Assembly: GCF_000801105.2 (NCBI RefSeq)
Contig: NC_079512.1
Location: 310,001 to 374,000 of the forward strand
Direction: 5' to 3'
Length of the DNA: 64,000 nt
Source: Raphanus sativus
Lineage: Eukaryota > Streptophyta > Magnoliopsida > Brassicales > Brassicaceae
The notes beneath the pieces are model-generated. The model made no database searches, had not been told where the DNA came from, and worked only from the letters and a program-made list of their open reading frames with translations. The stretch's first letter is position 1. The number at the start of each line of letters is the position of its first letter. This document shows, piece by piece, positions 10,796 through 25,669 of the stretch. The position numbers were made by a program, and so were the translations under genes.

Positions 10796-12324
10796 TCAAG
10801 AGATTTGGTCTGAAGACCGATAGTTCCTAATAAAGGAAAGAGACTGGTTAAAATGAGTAGCTTTGGTTGCAAGGTACTGCTTCCAAGAAAGAGATGGGTA
10901 AAGAGGAGGATGGAGAGGATCAACGAGTTTTGGAAGCGGAGAGATCATCAGATCAGAAGGTGGACCCCACAGGTAAGCCATAGAGAAGCGAGATTGGAGG
11001 TGGTTAACCCTGGCTCGGTGAAGCACGCTCGGGAACATTCCGTTGGTCAAAATGTGGAGTAAGTCACCGACGTTGACTACTAGTGAGCCAGGGACAGGTG
11101 GCACAGTGACCCATCCCACGTCATCGCGGTAAACCTGGAGACCGGCGGTGTTGTTCTGGTACAGTATGGTCATGAGAGTTGAGTCGGTATGTGCTGGGAG
11201 GCCCATTGCTCGGTCCGGTTCTGGACATATCGGATAGTGGTTGAGTTGGATAGCTGCTTGTGCTCCTCGAAAGTCTGAACCGGGACTGGCCCATTCAATG
11301 TCTTTTTCCTCAACTCCAAGTGAACCTAATGCCAGCCACATCAGCTTCGCTGCCAACTTTTGCATATGCTCTTCATACTCTTGGATAATTTCACTGTTGA
11401 AAATCAGTTGAGATACAATAACAACTGAGACAGACACAACATATAATCTTTTAGTGCGTCCACCAGCTTTATTTTTCCTACCATCAATGCCATTGTCATT
11501 TGTTACTACTTACTATACTATAGAAATATCCCACACTGATCTCTGAGACATAATCTTTTGGAGGGTCCATCAGCTTTCATTGTGCTTTTAACTATTTACT
11601 TCAACATGGCAAGATATATATTCCGATTTCTATTTTGCTTTTCTCGGATTATTTCTACTCGTATCCATAAGAAAATAACGAAATATATAGATGTGATCAA
11701 CGTAATGTACTAACGTTATTTTTGGTTGAGCCGGTTTAATTAAACTATTTTTTTTTCCTTTAAGAGAAAGTGGATATACATGAAGATATCATACGGTCTG
11801 CAATTACAAGAAAACGAATCTTTAGATAAAGATATATAGAGATACCAGTATTTGAGGTGATGTACGGGCCAGAGTTTGTGGAAATCGTCAAGTGGGGAAC
11901 CAACAACTGTGAAACCTTCGGACCACATTTGCTTGTTGAAGAATGAAGCAATACGAGCAACGCCGTAGCCGGATATGCCATCCTCACGTCGAGCAGCATT
12001 GAGCTTCCGATGGACGGGAAGCCGGAAAAGGCTTCCCGTGAGGAACTCCATGTCGTCGAGAAGCCGTGAGGGCACGCCGTGGTTTGTGATCTGGAATGCC
12101 CCCCACGTGGTGCAAGCATGGCCAACACGAGAGGCCACGTGGGGATCGGAGAGGTCGATGAATGGTAGAGATTCGTCAGACGCGGAGGCGGAGAAGAGGA
12201 GATCGTCTTTGGGGGTCCACGTGTAAGAGTCTGGGAGGTGACGAAGGGATGTGAAGTCGGGTAAGTTTGAGAACGGGATGTGAATGGGATGTGATATGAA
12301 CACATCGCTTAACGTTGAGTTCAT
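10796..12324 (-). CDS. GA3OX2: Gibberellin 3-beta-dioxygenase (GA3ox2-like)
   Basis: Two exons, 12324-11846 and 11393-10796, give 358 residues. This makes bioactive GA4 and GA1 from GA9 and GA20; in Arabidopsis GA3OX2 (At1g80340) acts chiefly during germination and seedling growth. The start MNSTLSDVF matches that protein. Visible sites are H228 and D230 in PAHTD, distal H285 in SVLHRARV, and R295-x-S297 (RFS). The intron position and second-exon length equal those of GA3OX4, so the two are tandem paralogues. One oddity is Pro226 in GLPAHTD, where the neighbour and Arabidopsis have GLAAHTD; it is next to the iron site and could matter or be a harmless variant. A long open reading frame upstream of the chosen Met is untranslated leader. 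Confidence 0.94.
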
Positions 12325-12448
12325 GATTGGATTGATATAATAAAGGTTTATAGAAAAATTATTACAATGTAAGTATATTTTATTAGCTAGTGTCCTCTTT
12401 TGGTATGAATATGATGTTTGGTAGAGAAGAGGAGTAGGAGTCGGAGGG

Positions 12449-12456
12449 TATTTATA
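12449..12456 (-). promoter_or_regulatory. TATA box of GA3OX2
   Basis: TATAAATA on the minus strand lies about 125 bases upstream of the ATG at 12324, giving a leader of roughly 95 bases. Confidence 0.6.
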
Positions 12457-12529
12457 GTAGTGAAGACTGAAGTGTATAGTGAATGAGCGTATTTGAATGT
12501 GAAGACAAATGCTCCTTTTAGTCATTGTG

Positions 12530-15370
12530 ATTGATTATAAAATCTATTATTTTTTCTTTCCAAATCATTTTCTCTTCTTAGAAAAGTTTTCTAACTATTT
12601 TTATGTGTGTCTGTATGTTCTTCTTCTCTTTTTACAGAAATAAGCTATTTTCTATGTTTGTTGTGTGTTCTTTTTACAGAGAAAACATTATAATTTGGCT
12701 ATCCTGTTACCTCTTTCCTCTTTTAAACATTAGTTCTATTGAAAACCTAATTAACTTCAGTGTCAATATCAGAAAAAAGAGAATTGCTAGCAAAACAAAA
12801 AATTTAAGAACGGCCTGTTACCTCATTTATTGCTACCAAATAAATGTACTTTGTTGAATATTAAATGTCAAAGCTATATATTATTACGCTTGAATAATCA
12901 GGTTTATATAAAAATAATTAATTTGCTCCACAAACTTTACAAAGGTATTGCACCAAATTTTATCAAAAAAAAAAAAATTTACAAAGGTACGTACAGTTAC
13001 AAATATTTTATTGTAAAGCGTTTACAACAACAAAAATCTGCCAAGAGTGGAAATTCGGTAAAACAAAACCTATAGTTTTTTTAATAAAAAAATTGCATTA
13101 GCTCCATATAGACTAAAGCTAAACCCTTATAGTGTTTACTAAATCCAGTTCGTGCAACTCAAAAGAATTCGTTGTCAAACTCTATAGACAAGAATGTTTT
13201 TTTTTTCTGTCAACAGAAAAGAATGTTATTATTAAGTTAATATATAATATTAACCTTCCACCAGATAGTGCTGTTATTTTTATATATCCTTTCAAATTTA
13301 CCTTTCAAACACAACATGGCATTTAGGAGATTATATTCACACCTCAAGTGCCAATGCCATGAGGTTTAGGGCCATGGCCTCTCACTAAATGGCAAACTTG
13401 TCTCCCATGCCTCCACTAGAAAGACATTATCGTCATTTTATTTGCTTTGTAAAACACATACATGAATGAATACAATTATAAATTATTTGCCATCTTGCTT
13501 ACCTCATAAATCGAGGCCATTCTCTACAAATTCGACTTATGCTTTCTAATGAAAGGTTGGTATATGTAGGGTGTATGAATAAAATGTTCATATATAAAAT
13601 ATATGATGCGTTTAGTTTTCTCTTTTTTCATGTCCCACCTGGCTCTCACAAGTTGCTAGCAAGAGAGACGACAAAATACGAAAGAGATTTTGACACTTGA
13701 TTCTCGTGGCCACTTAATTATTTTCAAACACTATATATCTAAGATAAACTCTCTAATTTAAACAAAAAGAAAAAAACTCTCTAATTTACGGACAGTGCCG
13801 TCCCGAAATATTTAGTGGCCTAAAGCCTATGTTTTACGTTTTATCAAAATAAACTTATTAAAATATAAATAATGAACTTAAAAAACTTGGTGAATGGTGC
13901 AACCATTATTTTGAAAGTTCATCTTATTAAAATATGAAATTATTTTATTAATACGGAGTAGTTGATAAAAACATAAAATATATAATTAGAAATGTTTTAA
14001 TACAAAATACTTAGTATATGTCAGTCACGTACATTGGAATTTTAGTTATATACTCCCTCCGTTTCATAATACTTGATGTTTTAGAAGGATAATTTTGTTT
14101 CAAATTAGTTGAAGTTTTGAGATTTTAAGGTTACTTTAACTTTATTGGAAACTGTTCAACCAATTAGATTTCACAGTCTTTTTTATTATTGGTTAATTGA
14201 TTTTAAAATTATATCTTTAAAATATTTTTTATTAAAAAATACAATTTTCTTAATCTTTGTGCACTATGGTAAAACATCAAGTATTATGAAACGGAGGGAG
14301 TACATTTTTTTGTCAACTAGTCATATACATATGTATATATACATTATACAGTCTTTTTGGTTAAGTTTGTCTCACACGCTCTGATTTGTTTTTTGTTTTT
14401 TTGTTTTTTTTGTCACGACTGATTTGTTTTTTGTTTCTTCCAGTAAATTAGTTGTTTGCAAGCACGATTTCTTGATTATACGTAAGTTTTTTTTGGTAAT
14501 CATGTTAAATGATTATACGAGAAGTTGTATGATATTTTTTGTTGTTGTTAGGTTTCAGCACAAGAACATGTTATTATTTATATATATAAATATCTTACAA
14601 ACCGAATCTATATATAGAAAACACGTAGATTAGACTACACATAATTAAGTACATAACACATGGACATGCACATCATCACTTGCATTTCATGTGTACGTGT
14701 TCTTCAGCTAATCACATCTATTTCCATATCATCACGACAATTATATCTATACACCATTTGTTTTTTTTTACATCAGAATATATGAAACTTCTACACTCGG
14801 AATCGTTTTAACTTTTGCGTATTTTTATGTAGGGTCAATTCAATATCGAACATATAACACAATCAGGGAGTTGAAATGCCTTTTTGACATGGTTGATAAT
14901 ACTCCACGTTGAAATAACGCGCATCTTTCATATCCAATTGATTTATTTGGGTTCTATTATTTTTAAAAACTATGTCAAAAACACCACTAACGTTTTTGAT
15001 AATATATGTCGGATGCTGACCTCTTCCACTCATAACTCAATCCTTTTAGTTTTACTGATTAGGGAATTTAATATCATGCTGTTCAGCATTTTGAATCCAG
15101 TTTCTAAAGAAATATTTTTAACTAAGTTCCCTACTACTCTCCGTTCCATAAGAGACGTAGAAAAAAAAATGTATCTCTGAAACTTAACAAGGAAAGGTTT
15201 ACTTCATGCAAAAACAAAGAAAACAATACAATCATTTCTCTGGAGTTGGATGTAATATAGGTACTAGAAACAACATAACATGATCATAATAATATAAACA
15301 ACACACAAACACATTCTTTGAGCTTGAGAGAGTAATAATGAGAAGAAAAAAAGGTGGTTGGGTTTTAAAG
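12530..15370. other. Gene-free stretch upstream of GA3OX2
   Basis: AT-rich, with no credible coding sequence on either strand. It holds a Stowaway MITE (14053-14300) and the likely end of an old hAT element starting near 13793 (CAGTGCCGTCCCG, a common Brassicaceae hAT terminus, with no matching far end found). The short repeat 'actctctaattta' occurs twice near 13750 and 13780. Confidence 0.5.
14053..14300. mobile_element. Stowaway (Tc1/mariner-type) MITE
   Basis: The 248-bp element starts CTCCCTCCGTTTCATAATAC and ends with its exact reverse complement. The terminal inverted repeats match perfectly for 30 bases, and the element is flanked by TA on both sides (14051-14052 and 14301-14302). This terminus is the hallmark of plant Stowaway elements, which are moved by mariner transposases. 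The perfect repeats suggest a fairly recent insertion. It lies about 1.8 kb upstream of GA3OX2. It has no coding capacity. Confidence 0.93.
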
Positions 15371-15375
15371 GGGGT

Positions 15376-17883
<2,508 letters not shown>

Positions 17884-17889
17884 TTCTCT

Positions 17890-18482
17890 TCGATTTTTCT
17901 CAACACACACACACACACCCAAATCTATCTCCGAAGCAAGCAAGAGCTTCGATCTAGGGACCCTTCTTTCTCTCTCTCTCCAGATTTACGAGACTCGTCG
18001 GCGAGGTTGGAGGGGGAAGACGAGACGAGATGGACGCCATGTCACTGTCAGTTCCCTTTGCTCGGGTTTATTTCAAATTTAGATCCAGGCCCATTTAAGG
18101 CCCACCTTAGATCCAATAAAGCTAAATAAATCATCGATTCCTTGAAACTTCTTCATTCCCTTGCGGTTCTTTTGAATTTTTCCTTTGAATATTCTACTTA
18201 CGACCAATAAAGCTAAATCCAGACATTTTTCACTTGCGGTTTTGTTTATACAAATAAAATAAAAGGCTAATTTCCCGTTTATTTGAATGGATAAAAATCA
18301 TTTTGAGTAAGTAAAGAGAGTGGAAAATATACATACACCTTCAAAATGGAACACAGCTTTATTTAGTTTACCAATACATCAAACTGACTTTGAATCTGCT
18401 AATATCGAAAACAAATCTTTATTTAAAAAAAAAAAAGAGAAAAAGCTATAATAACTTCAATAACACGCAAAGTAAACCATCT
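17890..18482. other. Spacer between KTN1 and ISS1/VAS1
   Basis: 17884-18110 is the KTN1 leader and promoter, with a CA/TC-rich stretch near 17905-17990 and the plant 'ggcccatttaaggccca' (TGGGCC-type) motifs near 18090, often found in promoters of growth genes. 18110-18480 is AT-rich and includes the 3' region of the aminotransferase gene. No other gene was seen. Confidence 0.45.
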
Positions 18483-20261
18483 TCACTCCACCATTCCAAG
18501 GTGAACCAGCTCCTCTAATCCTTTCCTCAGCCTCTCTGCAGCGGCTCTCATTGCTTCCTCCTTCAACCCTCCAAACGACACCCTGACATACCCCGGGCCA
18601 CCGCTTGCGCTCCCCGGGATCACCACCACCCCGTGACGGTGAGCCAGCCACCTCACCACCTTGAAATCATCTCTGTGTTCCTCCGGCAGTTTTGCCCACA
18701 GGTAAATGGCTCCTTCCCCTCCTTTGACGTTCTCCATACCCAGCGGCTCAAGGGCCTCTTTAACAATCTCCCTGTTCTTCACCAGACCCTTCACACGCTC
18801 TGTTACCCACCCTGCACCACCTTCCTCTAACGCGTATAAACCCAGGCGCTGAGATATTATGGATGCACAGATTGGGATGTTGTCTTGAATTTTCAATAGC
18901 TCTGCCGCAAACCCATCTAGTCTCTCTGAGTAAGCTATCTGCGAGAGACTCTCGGAGACTCCCATCAAAAAAAAAAAAAACGTTTTCATAATAAAGAAAA
19001 AAAAGAGAAAAGGGAGGAGTACTCACATATCCAAGCCTCCAACCCATCATGCCATAGGTTTTGGAGAAGGAGAAGACGTTAACTATGTGGTCTCCCTCAA
19101 CGCAACAATGTTTCAAACCATCATACATGAAGTATCTGCCCCATTAATTTTTTTATTATAAGTATTCCTGAACTAACATTAAAAATAGAGTAATATCAGA
19201 ACTAACTCAACTCGTAAGTGTTATCAACAATAAGCCAACACCCAGCATCTTTGCATATCTGTGAAATCCTGTTGAGCAGGGGTTCAGGGACATAGGTGCC
19301 GCTTGGGTTACCAGGATTCACAACTGTTACAACCTTTGGGGTCGGTTTAGACTCAGAGAGCGTCCTCTCTAACCAGTCTGGCATTAAAAATAAAATAAAA
19401 AAAGAGGATGTCACAAATAAAAAAAAATCAATGAAAAAAAAGAATAAGAGAGTGAAGGAGGAGGTTACCAGCGTCGGGATAGAGAGTATCCGGAGAGCCA
19501 GGACCAACGAGGATGTTGGTGACACCAGTCATCTGGAAGGCCATGTAGGCATTGAAGTAGTAGGGCTGGAACATGACAACAGAATCACCGGGATCGCATA
19601 GTGTAAGAACAAGATTCACAAACGCCTGCGGTAAAAAAAACACAAGAGACTGAGTGAGAGACTTAAAAGAAGAAGAAGAAAGAGGGTGTATAGTATTACT
19701 AACCTGATTGGCACCAGCTGTAACCATGACAGCAGAATTGGAGAGGTTGTTTTCATGAAGAAGCTTATTCTGGAGAGCGAGCCGAAGCTCGGGAATACCT
19801 TCGTCAGGACCATAGGAACTGACTAGAGGATCCCACACAATGTCCTTCACCTTATCCAACGCCTTTTCAGGAGGCTGCCAATGCACCACTCCCTGCAATT
19901 ATTATTATTATTATTATCTTTGGATTACATAAAAAAGAATCAGCAGACTAATAATAACACAAGTAAGGCAGGCAGTTCATCCTCCTCCCAAAGTCTATAA
20001 CTGAGATTTAATACAAAACATTATTTGTAGAGGGGCAAACAAACCTGAGCAAGAGACATGGGGTTTGTCAACTCCGCCATCAATTTCCGAATCTGCACGC
20101 AAAAACCAAACAGTTTTGTTTGTTTCTCACCAAAAAACCCAAATTAATTTAAAAAAAAAATGAGAGGAATCGAATTGGAAGGTTACGAGGTTGACCTGAG
20201 TCATGACAGGGACATCGGTTCCCAATGTTCTCCTCGAAAGCATCATCCCGAACGATCCCAT
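18483..20261 (-). CDS. ISS1: PLP-dependent aromatic/methionine aminotransferase (ISS1/VAS1)
   Basis: Seven exons, 20261-20187, 20092-20045, 19892-19704, 19625-19469, 19377-19212, 19135-19027 and 18938-18483, join in frame to 399 residues. By content and order it matches At1g80360 (VAS1/ISS1). That enzyme moves the amino group from methionine to indole-3-pyruvate, returning it to tryptophan, and so lowers both auxin and ethylene supply. It is a fold-type I aminotransferase. The cofactor lysine is in FSFSKTYGMMGWR (about K237). Other family marks are TAGANQ, NPGNPSG near residue 185, and a final Arg-containing GYVRVSFGG that binds the substrate carboxylate. No targeting peptide is visible, which fits a cytosolic enzyme. 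Exon 5 ends at GTTGAG, a weak but GT-type donor; the phase works only with it. Confidence 0.95.
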
Positions 20262-20269
20262 TTCCAACT

Positions 20270-23200
20270 CTGATCTATCTAAGGGAGAGACAGAGAGAGA
20301 GAGAGACTTTGCAATTACGGGTAGGTCCAAAACAACTGTTCGATCGATAGATAGATGTAGAGAGGAATTGTGAAGCACACACACCTAATGCACAAAAAGG
20401 AATCTTTTGACCAAAACTCATAAGAGGTCAGGTAACCACGCCTTTCCTGCTTCCTTGTTCCTTCTTCTTCTTCTTCTTCACCAACCCACCCCTTTAATTT
20501 TTTTTTTTGTTTTTACTTAAAGAAAGTTATCAACTTTTATGTTAATTAATTATCCAAAAAGAGTAACGCCTTTGCTAGGATCTCCTCCAACTCTATCCAC
20601 CCCCACACTTTTAACTCCGGATTAACTCTTAATAAATTCTCATTCCGATCCAGACAAAAGTAATAAAGACCCCCCTTTTTTTTTTTCGGGGTTCCTTGGC
20701 ATCTGTCTTTTCTCTACATGTTTTACGTGATCAACCAGAATACTTGCCAAAACGTCGCGTTTCGACTTACTGTTTCACTTTCCTTTTAACTTTCATATAA
20801 TGGACCCTTACTTTTTTGTATATTTGATAATTAGACCCTTATCTTTATTGTAGCCCTTTCCATTCCATTCCATTCAATTCACTTTACTTTCACGTCATTG
20901 TTTGTGTAACTGTGTATATATGCAATCCTGTTATATCACCTGATTATATTCTCATAACCAGCTCACATCTTGGAAGAAAAATTAAACCGCACTCAAGTTG
21001 TTCAATTTGGCATTAAACCGGTCACTAAGGAACCTATACCTTATCTGGTTTTCTTCGAACAAAAGTATGGAAACCAGGAAGGTTTCTACACTAAATTGAA
21101 TCTGCTAGAAGTCTCAAAACTCTCAGAATTATTCTAAATGTTTCAAGTTACAAAGGAGACAAGACGTACCATATTTGGATTTAGATGAACCTAAACAATA
21201 TCAACTCTATGGTTCGTTTTAATCAGCTGGATTCCCACAACATCAGACCACCTCTTAAGTCTCCTTACCACTCTATGGTACGTCACGATGTGATTCAAAC
21301 GATTTAAAGGCGTGGCCTAACACTCTCCCTAGTGAGCCGATTTACCTCCTATGAAACTAGTCTTTGACCATCCAATTTATTCACCATTCTTTTAAATGTG
21401 ATTTATTCTCTTTTTATTTATTTCTTTTGAGTAGAAATAGAAAGAAAAACTATTAGACTTTTTTTTTTGTTTTGAAACTATTAGACTTAGGCCTGTGAGT
21501 TGTATCAAAGGCTATCTACAGCCTTTGTGGTGCTCTTAGACCCATCATCATCATACTATATATCCATTCAAGAGTTTTGTGAACCCTTTGATAGCTTAGG
21601 CTTGCATCGTAGCATATATTCTTCCACCCTGTTTTGTTGTAACAAACCAAGTATTCCCCATCATATTGCATTACTACTCGAGCTTTTGCATCAAAATTTA
21701 TTGGTGTTGTGTGTGTGTGGCTGGGTATAGTTTACATACATAAATACATGTTTGTGTAAATATATGCACACACATAACATATGTTTCATGTTGGTTTGTG
21801 TAACTGTGTATTGTACACACATGCATATATTCTTACCGATCCCAACTTTGTTATTACAAAGGGAGTAAAGTTATGAACCATCATATCATATTTACTCAAA
21901 CTTGGCATGCAAATTTATTTGTTTTTTGTTATATGGTCAGATGTGTAAGAGGAAGTGGGGGAGAGTTGGTGATTCAAATAAAAAATGTAACAACCAAACA
22001 TGACATGTGTTTTAATGTCTGTAAGAGTATAGATCTGTCTGAGTTTGAAGTCCCCCTTTTATATTTTTCTTTTGCCTATGTGTGTGTATGTTAGTTTGAA
22101 TTATGTAGATCTAACTTGTTTTGGTCTTTTAATCAGGTCCACGACGACTTCCTCGTTACGTCCTTCTCACACTAACAGCTTTAACGCATTTACTTTTCAA
22201 ATCGATCGATACTACAATAGTTATCTTTCTTAAATTTCAAATCCAAGACTTATAGCTTTTGAATTTATGTAACCCCCAATATCTCCCATGTGGTCAGTGG
22301 TTAAGACTTTTGGTTCTTGCTCCTTTAGCGTAGCTTTTGAAATTACTCGTCTGTTGTGCCTGTATATATAATTATATTCCAACTATAAATTTAGTTTTTA
22401 GTTAGCAATTTTTTTATAAATTTTGTCTTCTATTATCGTTTTGGTTATAATCATTGAACATCAAATTTTTGCATGAAAAAATTGTCTTTACTGCAGTTTC
22501 GCTCATATATATAAAATCGCAGTTAAAGTCTTACCTTTATTTCAAAAATAAATCCAGTTTATATATCAGATCTAATTGTTTCCCCAGATTTTACTTTTCA
22601 ATAGTCGTTCTTCCAATGCAAAATAAAACAAATATATTTATAAATTACCTTTTATAATATGCAATACGGGAAGTTCTAAATTCGGGTGATAAACAGATAG
22701 AGTACTAGCTAGTAGCCTAGTACACACCACTAATTACTAAACCATTAGTTTAACACGTTTCAAGGCAACATTCCATATAAACAGTGAACAATAAAAGTCT
22801 ATCAAATATCAAACATGCCGATTTAAAAAAAAGGTCTACCAAACAACAAAATGGTTAAAATACATATTATGCGTCTTTCAAAATACTATCTAGGTTTTTC
22901 TTAGGCAGAAGATGAAGAAACGGCTAGAGATTTATGTGATGATACATAATAGTCTCATAAAAAAATATATAGCTCTTTTAAGGGAAATTGGAGCCCATAC
23001 ACATAAGAAAAGGAAAAAAAAAGTTTATACCCATAGTACAACTTTGGCTATGATATGTTATATATTATTGTGTAAAGTGCCAAAAATATCCTTTTCTGCG
23101 CGTGTAAACACCAACGAGTATTTGATCTCTTTATTCTGAAAATGAAAATTTTGTTTCTACTTTACAATATCTTGCGTACGGCAAAAAAGAGATTGTAAAA

Positions 23201-23365
23201 AGGTGTGTGGAATTCTGAATTTGGGAACAGAGAAGTTAAATCAAGTATAAATGGTTCGGCTGTCCGGCATAAGTAGGATATCGTTTTTTAACTTGGAAAC
23301 TGGAAATTTTTTTCACTTACGGACGTCGTCCATGTAAAACAGAAAATCTAGGTGAAAAGAACGAT
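20270..23365. other. Long intergenic stretch, no gene seen
   Basis: Both strands were read and no convincing gene, tRNA or transposon terminus was found. The first 200 bases are the ISS1 leader and promoter, with GATAGATAGAT and AG repeats. Short open frames such as 21500-21730 and 21873-22094 lack codon bias or family resemblance. The stretch is AT-rich with scattered TG/CA dinucleotide runs near 21700-21830. Confidence 0.45.
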
Positions 23366-24560
23366 GGATTGAATTGGGGAAGAAGATGAACAGTATCATG
23401 CGGTATGTTCCATACTATTTTAAATTACAGTATAGTATGATACATTTCTTTTTCTCTTATTTTGCAATTTGTATCTCCTTCTTTGCCTCATGATTCTCCT
23501 TATTCACTACTTGATCAGTTACACTGTTTTATTCTCCAACACCGTCGCCACTCATCATCTCTCTCTAAGAAAATTTTAAAGAATTTCATATATACAAAGT
23601 TTGTGGGTGTGTCGAGTATTCCATACCATAATATATATATAGCATAGTCACGTAATGGATAAGGGTTTGGGTTTAGGGTTTAGGGTTTAGGATTAAGGTT
23701 TGAGTTTAGGGTATATGGTTTGGGTTTAGGGTATATGGTTTGGGTTTATGGGTCAGAGTTTGGTTTTAGGGTTTATGGTTTACGGTTTGAGTTTAGGGTA
23801 TATGGTTTGGGTATATGGTTTGAGTTTAGGGTTTAGGGTTTGGGTTTAGGTTATATGGTTTGGGTTTAAGGTTTAGGGTTGGATTGAATTGAGGAAGAAG
23901 ATGAACAATATCATGCGTCATATGTTCCATACTATTTTAAATTACAGTATAGTATGATACACTTCTTTTTCTCTTCTTTTACAATTTGTATCTCCTTCTG
24001 TGCCTCCTGATTTTTCTTAGTCACTACTTGATCACTTACACTGTTTTGTTCTCCAATACCTTTGCCACTCATCATCTTTCTTTCTAAGAAAATTATAAAT
24101 AATTTCATATATACAAAATTTGTGAGTGTGTGGAGTATTCCATACCATAATATGTATAGCATAGTCACGTAATGGATAAGGGTTTGGATTTAGAGTTTAG
24201 GGTTTAGGATTAGGGTTTGAGTTTAGGTATATGGTTTGGGTATATGATTTGAGTTTAGGGTTTGGGTTTAGGATATATAGTTTGAGTTTAGGGTTCAGAG
24301 TTTGGGTTTAGGGTTTGGGTTTAGGGTATATAGTTTGAGTTTAGGGTTTAGAATTTGGGTTTAGGGTTTATGGTTTAGGGTTTGGGTTTAGAGTTTTGGG
24401 TATATGGTTTGGGTTTAGGGTTTGGGTTTAGGGTATATAATTTGAGTTTAGGGTTTAGAGTTTGGGTTTAGGGTTTATGGTTTAGGATTTGGGGTTTGGG
24501 TTTAGAGTTTTGGGTATATGGTTTGGGTTTAGGGTTTAAGATATATGGTTTGGATAAATG
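23366..24560. repeat. 515-bp duplication with degenerate telomere-like repeat
   Basis: Two tandem units begin GGATTGAATTG at 23366 and 23881, 515 bases apart. Each has about 300 bases of near-identical unique sequence (starting with 'gaagaagatgaac' and ending 'agtcacgtaatggataaggg') followed by a run built from TTTAGGG, the plant telomere unit, mixed with variants such as TTTGGG, TATATGG and TTTGAG. Runs cover about 23660-23880 and 24178-24550. Each unit also carries a small hairpin, CATACTAT..ATAGTATG, just inside its start. The telomere-like part is degenerate, so it is an interstitial repeat and not a chromosome end. Confidence 0.85.
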
Positions 24561-25669
24561 ATATATTCTTACAAGTGAATGTTTAATTTTGTTGTAGCTT
24601 TGTCCATACTATTATGCATATAGTATAGTCGAATTTCGTTTGTGGATATCCGTTGTTTTGTTAAACTATAATGAATATTGTATAGTAAGTTTTTTATTTG
24701 TTTTCCCTTCCTCACGTCCACGCGCTCTCTGAAGGATAGTAGTGGTATTTTTTGAAGAACCTGTCACATCAATGAGTCTATACTGTAGAATAGACATATT
24801 CTTTAGTTTAGTGCCTCTTATGTATATCTCACAAATTCTCCCCTCTTTTAATTTAGTATTAAGAATACATATAGGAAAACAGAGCATCAGATCAAGCATT
24901 AAGTCGTGGAACACACCAAAACCTGAAATTGCAGATTCCACCACTTTATTATTCACTCTCTCAGTATCTTTTTCTTTTCCTAAGTGGCTCGTGCAGATCT
25001 CAGCATCGAAATACTACTATTATAAAATAATTTCATGATCTTTATGGCGTCCGAGGAGAAGGAGATCTATCACAGTTTTATATGATATCTGTTAATTGTC
25101 AAATAATTTTGCAGAACGTTTTAACGTGGATAAATCTCCCCGTAAATAATCAAGTTCATGAAGACTTAGTCTAAGTAACCGTTGTAGAAAAAAATTAGAT
25201 ATAAGTTTCGTTTTACACGAAATTAAAAGTTCTTATCTCAACGCTATCTTTTAATCATACTAGAGACGCCAAAGTCCCAATTATGTTTTTAAAAACGGAG
25301 CAAATCCAATAGGAATAGAACAGTTTCTTTAAGTTCTACACAATCATTTTAAAACTGAAGGATAACTTAGAATTTATGGATGATCATCCTTACCATGTGG
25401 TATCCGAATAAGCTTTAAAAAATACTTAAAGATCAACCGAAACGTACAAAGATAAACAACAATTGACTGATTCAAACATGCATTTTGGTCGTTGTTTTTA
25501 TTTTACTAGTTAGTTCTTTTTAAAATATTTCAAAACCATTTTAGAAAACAACTGGTGGAATCTTTATTCAAGACTTAAAAGTTTGAGCAGAGTTCGTAAC
25601 TTATTCACTTTTATTCAACTTTAAATATATAACTATGTTTTATAATCACTGACATTTACCTTTGGATGA
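24561..25669. other. Intergenic DNA, no gene seen
   Basis: No credible coding sequence. Near 24601-24635 a 'ccatactattatgcatatagtatagtc' stretch resembles the small hairpin in the preceding duplicated repeat, so it may be a further decayed piece of that unit. Confidence 0.35.

Noticed and set aside
11740..12525. Longer GA3OX2 start at the upstream Met
   Set aside because: The extra residues have no homology, and that Met lies upstream of the TATA box at 12449-12456.
19296..19601. Plus-strand open frame inside the aminotransferase gene
   Set aside because: It is the antisense shadow of ISS1 exons 4 and 5 and the intron between them.
23660..24550. Repeat run taken as a CRISPR array or true telomere
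   Set aside because: There are no evenly spaced unique spacers, the host is a plant, and the TTTAGGG units are too degenerate and internal to be a chromosome end.
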